Shown here in pieces: positions 36,531 through 43,557 of a stretch of 64,000 nt of DNA; the first letter of the stretch is position 1, and each line of letters opens with the position of its first letter. A model generated the notes under the pieces. The model was given only the letters and a program-made list of their open reading frames with translations, did not search any database and was not told where the DNA came from. The DNA is from JADJNW01 sp964526645 (GTDB lineage Bacteria > Bacteroidota > Bacteroidia > Chitinophagales > Saprospiraceae). The position numbers and the translations under genes are program-made. The stretch spans positions 115,220 through 179,219 of the forward strand of contig CAZGJN010000005.1 of assembly GCA_964526645.1 (NCBI GenBank), written 5' to 3'.

Positions 36531-37019
36531 TTAGTTTTGTCCGGTTGCAGCTTTTATAGAATTTAGAACGGGGTCAGGTCAAAAGCCTTCTGCCATTGGT
36601 AAATAAGCTAAAGCCCTTCCGGTGCAAGGGTGTTTGCATGTTCCAAAAAGGGAGTGAAAAGATCAGAGCAGTTGCTTAAAGATTATTGCCGATAATAATA
36701 CGGGCATCAGGCTCAATTGTTGAGGAAATGACACCCGGATGTCTCTTTTATCCGGTAGTCTTATCTTGTGGAGATTATGATCGTCTTTTTCTTTGGCAAA
36801 GGTATAAAAAAACATTAAAAATTTTACCCTATGTCTCTTCATAATGTCGAAAATTTAACAATCAATATCCTTTTATTTCATAAACCTACCTTTTAACGCA
36901 CAAAAATGAATTTAAATTTAACGCCACAAAAGATTATTTGCAAACATCTTGTGCTAAAAGAATCTTCTCAGGAGAACGAAAAGTCCCTATATTCGCAGCA
37001 ATCATCAGACAATTTTTGT
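36531..37019. other. Divergent intergenic region
   Basis: 489 nt between the adhesin (minus) and DUF1611 (plus) genes, AT-rich towards the right. It holds a hairpin CCGGAT / ATCCGG (36735-36755) and a minus-strand -7-like box TACCTTTG (36797-36804) without a TTG at proper distance. An open frame from 36906 joins the DUF1611 gene in frame but shows no family-like sequence. No small gene or RNA recognised. Confidence 0.5.
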
Positions 37020-38081
37020 ATGCACAAAGAAAAAGCGATCGTACTGACCAATGGCCTGCTCGATATTAATCTCGCCAAAACCGCACACGGCTTGCTTCGT
37101 GGCACGGAGCGTTTCGAGGTTTTAGCTGTAATTGATTACAAACACGCGGGCAAAGACGCGGGCAAAGTGATGGATGGCAAACCCCGCAATGTACCGGTCT
37201 ATGCTTCGGTGGAGGAATATTTTGAAAAAGGCGGCGAGCAACCATTGTGGTGTGTGATTGGCGTGGCGCTACCGGGTGGTAAATTGCCTGACGATTTTCG
37301 GGGCGAGTTAAAAAATGCTATCCAACATAAATGCTCCATTGTCTGCGGTTTGCATACTTTTTTAAGCGAGGATCCTGAATTTATAAGGCTCGCAGCGGAA
37401 GAGGGTGTTCGGCTACTTGATGTGCGAAAACCCAAGCCTCGCAACGAACTGCATTTCTGGAGCGGCGAGATTTACAGCGTCAAACAGCCTATCATAGCGG
37501 TGTTGGGCACAGATTGCGCCATTGGCAAGCGCACGACTTGTCGCTTCCTGATGGAAATGTGCCAACGCAATGGCATTTATGCGGAGATGATTTACACCGG
37601 CCAAACTGGCTGGATGCAAGGCTATAAACACGGTTTTATCTTTGATTCTACGGTGAATGATTTTATCAGTGGCGAGTTGGAACACGCGGTGGTGCAATGC
37701 GCTCGTGAATCGAATCCTGATTTAATTTTGCTCGAAGGGCAATCGGCACTACGCAATCCTACTGGACCTGCTGGTGCTGAATACTTGCTTTCCGCGAATG
37801 CAAAAGGCGTGATCCTGCACCACGCGCCGGGGCGCGAATGCTACGAAGGCACAGAGGAATGGGGTTGTAAAATTAACTCCATCGAAAGCGAAATCGAATT
37901 GATTAAATTATACGGCTCGCAAGTCATCGCCATTACCCTGAATGGCGAACACATGACATTAGGGGAATTAAAATCCTACCGCGACAATCTGCAAGAAAAA
38001 CTGGGTATTCCAGTCGCTATGCCGCTCGAAGAAGGCGTGGATGGGTTATTGCCGGTGATCAAAGATTTTATGGCAAAATAG
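37020..38081 (+). CDS. DUF1611 protein, DgcN-like (D-glutamate N-acetyltransferase family)
   Basis: 353 residues. The N-terminal DUF1611_N domain is Rossmann-like (AIVLTNGLLDINLAKTAHG... GVALPGGKLPDDF). The C-terminal P-loop-like domain has GTDCAIGKRTT near 160-170 and LLEGQSALRNPTGPAGAEYLLS. Characterised members (DgcN) acetylate D-glutamate, and a DgcA epimerase then makes the L-form. A dipeptide epimerase-type gene is in this window at 24671, but not adjacent. The start at ATG 37020 is favoured over 36906 because the family begins at about KEKAIVLTNG. It is followed 32 nt later by xseA. Confidence 0.8.
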   Translation: MHKEKAIVLTNGLLDINLAKTAHGLLRGTERFEVLAVIDYKHAGKDAGKVMDGKPRNVPVYASVEEYFEKGGEQPLWCVIGVALPGGKLPDDFRGELKNAIQHKCSIVCGLHTFLSEDPEFIRLAAEEGVRLLDVRKPKPRNELHFWSGEIYSVKQPIIAVLGTDCAIGKRTTCRFLMEMCQRNGIYAEMIYTGQTGWMQGYKHGFIFDSTVNDFISGELEHAVVQCARESNPDLILLEGQSALRNPTGPAGAEYLLSANAKGVILHHAPGRECYEGTEEWGCKINSIESEIELIKLYGSQVIAITLNGEHMTLGELKSYRDNLQEKLGIPVAMPLEEGVDGLLPVIKDFMAK

Positions 38082-38113
38082 CACCGAACAAGATTCAGCG
38101 TTACCTTTGTATC

Positions 38114-39340
38114 ATGAAATCCTACTCCCTGCACGAACTCAACGAATACATCCGCCGCATCCTGGCGCTCAATCTGCCGGAAGCGCTCTGGATTCGGTGT
38201 GAAATCATGCAATTGAGCGAAGCACGAGGGCATTATTTCCTGGAATTAATACAAAAAGCAGAAGGAAGCGATGAGATCGTGGCTCAAGCCTCGGCGGTGA
38301 TCTGGCAAAGCGTTTTCCGACAATTGCGCAGCAAAATAGGCTTGATAATCAAGGACCTATTGCAAGAGGGCATCGAAGTACAAATCAAAGCGAAAGTAGA
38401 TTTTAACGAACGCTACGGTCTAAAACTCATCATCGAAGATATTGACCCTTCTTATACGCTTGGCAAACTCGAAATGCGCCGCCAACAAACGATTGAAGCA
38501 TTGCAACATGCTGGTTTGATCGGCAAAAACGCTACCCTACCCTTGCCTTTGGTATTGCAAAAAATCGCCATATTAAGTTCGGAGCGAGCCGCCGGTTATC
38601 AGGATTTCTTAAAACATTTAAACCAAAATTATTATGGGTATAAATTTGATTGCAAGCTTTTTATAACGGCTATGCAAGGTGATTTGGTAGAATCTGAAAT
38701 ACTGAAACAATTAAAAAATATCGAACGGCAAAAAGAAAATTTCGATTGCGTGGTCATTATTCGGGGTGGCGGTTCACGCCTGGATTTAGCGGCTTTCGAT
38801 AGTTTTAATCTATGCAAAACAGTGGCAGAATGTGCATTACCAGTATTTACAGGCATCGGACACGATGTGGACGAGACGGTACTTGATCTGGTAGCGCACT
38901 CTTCTTTGAAAACCCCAACGGCAGTAGCTGACTTTTTGATTAATCGCAATGCGCTCTTTGAAACCGCTTTGGTCAATTATGGGCAGCGCCTGCGCATCTT
39001 TGCTTTGCAAAGCCTTAAAAATCAGTCGCTTTTATTACAAAATTTAAAGCAAAAGTTGCAACTTCGTTCGGAAAGGAAAGTCGCCGAGACTAAGAGAGCC
39101 TTGGAGTTTTTTAAAATAGAAATTCCACGTTTAACTTCATTTCAAATTAGAACATCTAAACAACAACTGGAAAAATTTGCCAGAATAGCAGCATTGATGA
39201 GCGTGGAGGCAACTTTAGAACGAGGATTTACGATCACATCAAAAAATGGAGAAATATTATATTCTGCAAGAAATATTAAAAAAGGAGATATAATAACAAC
39301 GCGCTTTGCCGACGATAGTATCGAATCAAAAGTGGATTAG
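38114..39340 (+). CDS. xseA: Exodeoxyribonuclease VII large subunit
   Basis: 408-residue catalytic subunit of ExoVII, which degrades single-stranded DNA from both ends in repair. N-terminal OB-fold (YSLHELNEYIRRIL... LWIRCEIMQLSEARGHYFLELIQK), then the catalytic domain with VIIRGGGSRLDLAAFDSF and TGIGHDVDETVLDLVAHSSLKTPTAVADFL, then a coiled-coil tail and the end domain (LERGFTITSKNGEIL). The small subunit gene starts 3 nt after the stop. A TACCTTTG box lies only 5 nt before the ATG and is probably chance. Confidence 0.95.
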   Translation: MKSYSLHELNEYIRRILALNLPEALWIRCEIMQLSEARGHYFLELIQKAEGSDEIVAQASAVIWQSVFRQLRSKIGLIIKDLLQEGIEVQIKAKVDFNERYGLKLIIEDIDPSYTLGKLEMRRQQTIEALQHAGLIGKNATLPLPLVLQKIAILSSERAAGYQDFLKHLNQNYYGYKFDCKLFITAMQGDLVESEILKQLKNIERQKENFDCVVIIRGGGSRLDLAAFDSFNLCKTVAECALPVFTGIGHDVDETVLDLVAHSSLKTPTAVADFLINRNALFETALVNYGQRLRIFALQSLKNQSLLLQNLKQKLQLRSERKVAETKRALEFFKIEIPRLTSFQIRTSKQQLEKFARIAALMSVEATLERGFTITSKNGEILYSARNIKKGDIITTRFADDSIESKVD

Positions 39341-39343
39341 CAC

Positions 39344-39532
39344 ATGGAAAATATGACTTATGAAGCAGCATTGGTAGAATTGCAAACCATTATAACTGCG
39401 CTGGAATCCGGCGAAATCGGCATTGATGAGTTATCCTCAAAAACCGAGCGGGCGGCAGAATTGATTCGCTTTTGCCAGGATAAATTACGCCAAACCGAAG
39501 ATCGCGTTAATTCCCTTTTTGAAAATGATTAG
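39344..39532 (+). CDS. xseB: Exodeoxyribonuclease VII small subunit
   Basis: 62-residue helical hairpin subunit. YEAALVELQTIITALESGEIGIDEL is the family signature, followed by a second helix (RAAELIRFCQDKLRQTEDRV). It begins 3 nt after xseA, so the two subunits are translated together. It is convergent with the acyl-CoA reductase gene, the stop codons being 4 nt apart. Confidence 0.95.
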   Translation: MENMTYEAALVELQTIITALESGEIGIDELSSKTERAAELIRFCQDKLRQTEDRVNSLFEND

Positions 39533-39536
39533 AACA

Positions 39537-40556
39537 TTATGATAAGGATAATAAAAACTGCATAGTATCCACGCCGTCAGCATAATCCCATAGCTCCGGA
39601 GCTTGTGTTTTACCAAAGGAAATCGCTGGAATTTGCAATAAATTGTCTTTAGCTACCACACATTGAATTTCATTTGCGTGGTTTTGAATTTCCTCTTCAA
39701 CCATTTTTATATCATCATAAAATTGATAATGAAGTCCTGCAATACGAGATTGCAGGGATTTATCCTCTGTCAAGATAATACAACCATTCGCCATGTGTGG
39801 CGTTTTATTCAAAATATAAAGTGCATAATTATAATCAAAATTATTTTTGTATTTATCATTTAGTATTATCTCCTTAAATTCATGTAAAGCCTCCAGTAAG
39901 CCTGTAAAATCATAATTCTTAGGCACATAAATTTTTGACACATTCCGGCAGCCCAAGCCATAATATTGGAAAATATCGTATCCTAATTTCTGCAATTCTT
40001 CCTGTGTTTCCGAGCCTGTTAGCACAGCAATAGCATTGCGATTTTTGCGAATGATGTTGGGTACTTTGCCGAAATAAGCTTCAAAATAACGCGCCGAATT
40101 ATTGCTGCCCGTAGCAATAACAGCTTCATAATCACTAAGAAAATCTACTGTTTCAAAATACTGAAGGCTTCTCTGATCAAAATCACTGAGCAGTTTTAGT
40201 AAATAAGGTAATAAATAGGGGTCTTTTTCTGAGAGTTTAATTTTAGCGCGATGCCCAGCAGCGAAGACGCAGAGCACATCGTGAAATCCTACTAACGGGA
40301 TATTGCCAGCTAGTACCAAGCCAACTGTTTTGGAAAGAATCTGATCATCCAAGTGATAAAAAGAGAGCCATTTCATCAGCTTTTGCTCATCAAGGTATTT
40401 TTCTGCAATCGCCCGAATCATCCCCTGTTGGTTCTGGATAGTGAACCATTTATTGTGGTAATAGGAGCGGTGCATGATCGCCTGCAAGTAAGCATCCTCC
40501 TCAAGCAGATGTCGCCCCAAACGCACCAAAACAGCTATTCTTTCCTTTAATTTCAT
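39537..40556 (-). CDS. Acyl-CoA reductase (LuxC-like)
   Basis: 339-residue NAD(P)-dependent reductase-like protein of the LuxC/aldehyde dehydrogenase superfamily, as annotated widely in Bacteroidota. Visible features: KTVGLVLAGNIPLVGFHDVLCVFAAGH (cofactor and acyl pocket entry), AVIATGSNNSARYFEAYFGKVPNIIRKNRNAIAVLTG, YGLGCRNVSKIYVP with the probable catalytic Cys, and GNG-like NGCIILTED. The acyl substrate is unknown. ATG 40556 overlaps the stop of the upstream pseudouridine synthase (ATGA), so they are translationally coupled; the longer frame to 40631 lies inside that gene and was discarded. Confidence 0.85.
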   Translation of the reverse strand: MKLKERIAVLVRLGRHLLEEDAYLQAIMHRSYYHNKWFTIQNQQGMIRAIAEKYLDEQKLMKWLSFYHLDDQILSKTVGLVLAGNIPLVGFHDVLCVFAAGHRAKIKLSEKDPYLLPYLLKLLSDFDQRSLQYFETVDFLSDYEAVIATGSNNSARYFEAYFGKVPNIIRKNRNAIAVLTGSETQEELQKLGYDIFQYYGLGCRNVSKIYVPKNYDFTGLLEALHEFKEIILNDKYKNNFDYNYALYILNKTPHMANGCIILTEDKSLQSRIAGLHYQFYDDIKMVEEEIQNHANEIQCVVAKDNLLQIPAISFGKTQAPELWDYADGVDTMQFLLSLS

Positions 40557-41647
40557 GGAATTTCCTGAGGTTCGTAAAAATGATCGCCATTGCCAAGGGC
40601 TGTCTTCCGGCTTTCCAAATAATTGCGCCAAGCATGAAGTACCTGTTCGAAATCATCTGGCAGTGCCGATTCAAAGTACATTTCCTTGCCAGTAGTAGGG
40701 TGAGTAAAGCCCAAGGATTTGGCATGTAGAGCATGCCGAGGCATAATATTAAAACAATTTTCCACAAATTGCTTGTATTTTGAGAAGATCGTACCTTTCA
40801 CGATTCGGTCTCCGCCATAGCGCTCGTCATTGAAAAGCGGATGCCCCAGGTGTTGCATGTGCACCCTGATCTGATGGGTTCGCCCTGTTTCCAGATTACA
40901 TTGTACCAAGCTTACATAATACATGCGCTCCAAAACTTTATAATGTGTAATTGCCCATTTGCCGCCCTCTTTTTCAGGAAAAACTGTGAACTGATGCCTG
41001 AATCGCGGATGCCGCCCCACATTAGCATTGATCGTTCCGGCAGCTTCTTCTGGTTCTCCCCAAATCAAAGCGTAATAAGTTCTTTCTATCGTGTGATTAA
41101 AAAACTGCTTTGCAAGATGCGTCATCGCATAATCCGATTTAGCAATCACCAACAAACCCGACGTGTTTTTATCAATTCGATGCACCAAGCCGAGTCGGTC
41201 TTGATAATTACCTTCCATGATGGGCAAATGTTGCATGCCAAAATGATACGCCAGGGCATTTACCAAAGTGCCTTTAAAATGACCGGGCCCTGGATGCACC
41301 ACCAAGCCCGCAGGCTTATGAATCACCAATAAATCGTCATCCTCATATTGGATATCAAGCGGAATTTTTTGTGGAATCACCCCTACCCCTTCGCCTGGCG
41401 GGCGAGGAAGCACTATCGAAATTGTTTGGCCTGGTTTCACCTTGAAATTAGGCTTGACCTCTTTTTCATCTACCAAAATAGAGCCTGAGCGAATAGCGTT
41501 TTGCACCCGATTACGAGAGACCTTCTCTAAGCGATCCATCAAAAATTTGTCAATACGAATGGGTGATTGCTTGGGATCAACAGCAATTTCAACATGATCG
41601 TAGAATTCATCTGAGTAGGAGTCATTTAATCTTTCGTCTTCCTGCAT
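40553..41647 (-). CDS. rluD: RluA/RluD-family pseudouridine synthase
   Basis: 364-residue enzyme converting specific uridines in 23S rRNA to pseudouridine. N-terminal S4 RNA-binding domain (about 30-90: RIDKFLMDRLEKVSRNRVQNAIRSGSILVD cut here by region), then the catalytic domain with VIHKPAGLVVHPGPGH and HRIDKNTSG, where Asp159 is the catalytic residue, plus TGRTHQIRVHMQHLGHPLFND. RluD type is suggested by the S4 domain and the H-R-I-D-K-N-T-S-G motif, but RluC/RluA specificity cannot be excluded. It is first gene of a pair with acyl-CoA reductase and divergent from the gene at 41794. Confidence 0.9.
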   Translation of the reverse strand: MQEDERLNDSYSDEFYDHVEIAVDPKQSPIRIDKFLMDRLEKVSRNRVQNAIRSGSILVDEKEVKPNFKVKPGQTISIVLPRPPGEGVGVIPQKIPLDIQYEDDDLLVIHKPAGLVVHPGPGHFKGTLVNALAYHFGMQHLPIMEGNYQDRLGLVHRIDKNTSGLLVIAKSDYAMTHLAKQFFNHTIERTYYALIWGEPEEAAGTINANVGRHPRFRHQFTVFPEKEGGKWAITHYKVLERMYYVSLVQCNLETGRTHQIRVHMQHLGHPLFNDERYGGDRIVKGTIFSKYKQFVENCFNIMPRHALHAKSLGFTHPTTGKEMYFESALPDDFEQVLHAWRNYLESRKTALGNGDHFYEPQEIP

Positions 41648-41793
41648 CCCGAAGTTTTTTTATCAGTAGATCCCATTCGGATATACCAGAAGGATATTTG
41701 CGAATTAACAAATTTAAATGTTGTTATCTATTTATTCAAATGAACTTTTTTCGTTTTTTGGCAATTGCTTTAACATTCAAAATATTAGCAACA

Positions 41794-42987
41794 ATGAAAA
41801 AACAAATTAGTTTCGGTTCACAATGCGTACACGAGGTCAAAACGCAGCCAAATATCAATGCGCACATTTTACCGATCTATTCCACCTCCTCTTTTGAGTT
41901 TGAAAATGTCGAAAAAAGCATCAATGTATTTTCCGGCAAGGAGCAAAGTTATCGCTACAGCCGTTATGAAAATCCAACCGTAGATGCCGTGGCAGAAAAA
42001 ATTGCATCACTGGAGGCTTATGGTTTAGACCTACCTGCGCGAGGGATTATGTTTAGCTCAGGGATGGCGGCTATTTCAGGCTTGGTGATGGGTTTGCTCA
42101 AAAGTGGCGACAAAATATTGACCCAGGGCAATCTGTATGGCGGCACAACGGAGCTATTCTTAAAAATATTCCAACCACTTGGTATAGAACTGATTATGAG
42201 CGACCTGAAAGCGCTTGACAAGGTGGAAGATATCGTAAAAAAAGACAGCACCGTTCGTATGATTTATTTTGAAACACCCGCTAATCCTACCCTTGCCTGT
42301 GTGGACATTGCCGCGCTCACAAGCATTGCTCGGCAGCACAACCGAATAACCGTTATTGATAATACTTTCTGCACCCCTTATTTGCAGCAGCCGCTCCGCT
42401 TTGGCGTTGATTTTGTGCTACACTCCACTACCAAATACCTGAATGGGCATGGCAATTCCATTGCTGGCGCGGTAGTAGGCAGAAATGATGAAAATATGCA
42501 ACGGGTCTGGCAGGCAATGAAACTGACGGGTACAAATTGTAGCCCCTGGGAAGCCTGGTTGGTCAATAATGGTATGAAAACCCTCGAATTGCGCATGGAT
42601 CGCCATAGCGAAAATGCGATGGCAATAGCTACGTTTTTAGAAAAACACCCAAAAGTGTCGCGTGTCAATTACAACGGGCTTCTCTCCCACCCCGACCACA
42701 CCCTGGCAAAGCGACAAATGAGAAAATTCGGCGGGATGCTAAGTTTTGAATTGAAAGGCGGATTGCAGGCTGGAATTGATTTTATGAACAAAGTCGAGTT
42801 TTGCACTTTGGCACCTACACTGGGCGATGTGGATACGCTGGTGCTGCATCCGGCATCTTCTTCTCATATCAATATTCCTGAGGAAATCAGGCTTCAAAAT
42901 GGCATTTCAGATGGTTTGATCAGAATTTCTGTAGGGATTGAAACAGCAGCGGATATCATTGCCGATATTGACCAGGCGCTGGCTTAA
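41794..42987 (+). CDS. PLP-dependent trans-sulfuration enzyme (cystathionine/methionine gamma-lyase type)
   Basis: 397-residue enzyme of the Cys/Met metabolism PLP family. Signatures: YSRYENPTVDAVAEKIASLE, MFSSGMAAISGLVMGLLKSGD, VIDNTFCTPYLQQPL, the Schiff-base lysine in HSTTKYLNGHGNSIAGAVVG, and a C-terminal RISVGIETAADIIADIDQAL. It is close to the standard length and fits cystathionine gamma-lyase, synthase or methionine gamma-lyase. ATG 41794 (MKKQISFGSQCVH) matches the usual family start; frames extending upstream to 41563 overlap rluD. A hairpin that terminates minus-strand transcripts begins 10 nt after its stop. Confidence 0.88.
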   Translation: MKKQISFGSQCVHEVKTQPNINAHILPIYSTSSFEFENVEKSINVFSGKEQSYRYSRYENPTVDAVAEKIASLEAYGLDLPARGIMFSSGMAAISGLVMGLLKSGDKILTQGNLYGGTTELFLKIFQPLGIELIMSDLKALDKVEDIVKKDSTVRMIYFETPANPTLACVDIAALTSIARQHNRITVIDNTFCTPYLQQPLRFGVDFVLHSTTKYLNGHGNSIAGAVVGRNDENMQRVWQAMKLTGTNCSPWEAWLVNNGMKTLELRMDRHSENAMAIATFLEKHPKVSRVNYNGLLSHPDHTLAKRQMRKFGGMLSFELKGGLQAGIDFMNKVEFCTLAPTLGDVDTLVLHPASSSHINIPEEIRLQNGISDGLIRISVGIETAADIIADIDQALA

Positions 42988-42996
42988 AACAAAAAA

Positions 42997-43053
42997 GTCG
43001 TCCTAACGAAAAGTCAGAACGACCGGTACTTAATTATAATCCCATGAACATAT
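42997..43053 (-). repeat. Motif-terminator unit 1 (candidate small RNA 3' end)
   Basis: Minus-strand order: motif TTATAATCCCATGAACATAT (written on plus strand, 43034-43053), 10-nt spacer, hairpin 42997-43023 (11 positions, 9 paired, loop GAAAA), then a U-run (complement of AAAACAAAAAA). Upstream on the minus strand a 9-bp stem AGATTCTTC / GAAGAATCT (43066-43107) would form a 5' hairpin in the same transcript. The motif is identical to that of unit 2 over 20 nt while the hairpin sequence differs. Confidence 0.6.
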
Positions 43054-43144
43054 CCTTGAACTGCAAGATTCTTCCTTTTCTTTCTACCTGAACTAACCGA
43101 AGAATCTAATTTATTTTGTGAGAAAAAAATTGCGCAGAAAAGAA

Positions 43145-43205
43145 AGTAAGTAGCCCTTTTTATCGGGCAACTTACTATCAACAATTTATAATCCCATGAA
43201 CATAT
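43145..43205 (-). repeat. Motif-terminator unit 2 (candidate small RNA 3' end)
   Basis: Motif TTATAATCCCATGAACATAT at 43186-43205, 9-nt spacer, hairpin 43145-43176 with AGTAAGT/ACTTACT and GCCC/GGGC stems around an A-A mismatch, then a U-rich tail on the minus strand (UUUCUUUUC). A -7-like box TATTTTTG lies on the minus strand at 43309-43316, with a TTG 25 nt further up, compatible with a transcript of about 160 nt. Confidence 0.6.
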
Positions 43206-43432
43206 TCTCTTAGAAAATGCCGGTCCTTCAACCAACAATACACATTCGAGCACTATTCTTTCCCTTTAATGATACAAAGATGCTACATTATACTTTTTAG
43301 TACAAATACAAAAATAGCAATTTGTGAAAAAAAGTATGTGCCAATAAATTTTGAAAACGCCCAAAATACAGGCTTCAACATTATGCTGCGGATAAGACCT
43401 TGTGAGAATAAAGAAAAAAAAGCAAAAAAAAA

Positions 43433-43490
43433 GCCGTCCCTGCCATGCGGCAGGACGACTCACTAGCAATGATTATAATTCCACGAATAT
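43433..43490 (-). repeat. Motif-terminator unit 3 (diverged copy)
   Basis: Motif TTATAATTCCACGAATAT at 43473-43490 differs from units 1 and 2 at three of 18 positions. 13-nt spacer, then hairpin 43433-43459 (GCCGTCC with bulged C and TGCC, loop ATGC, GGCAGGACGAC) and a strong U-run on the minus strand (complement of the A-tract 43423-43432). It lies just downstream of the T9SS protein gene and may be its terminator. The gap 42988-43557 holds no protein gene that I can support. Confidence 0.6.
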
Positions 43491-43557
43491 GAATAAAGCA
43501 ATGAATGTCTGAATGCTAAACGTATGGCTTATCCGATATATTTCAAAAAAGCCAAAT

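Noticed and set aside
36906..37019. N-terminal extension of the DUF1611 gene
   Set aside because: In frame, but the 38 extra residues have no family-like features; ATG 37020 gives the usual start.
38102..38109. TACCTTTG box as xseA promoter
   Set aside because: It is only 5 nt from the ATG and lacks a TTG at the right distance; chance match or leaderless start cannot be shown.
42988..43557. CRISPR or insertion-sequence remnant
   Set aside because: The three copies have unequal spacing (about 150 and 285 nt) and no spacer pattern, terminal repeats or transposase remnant.
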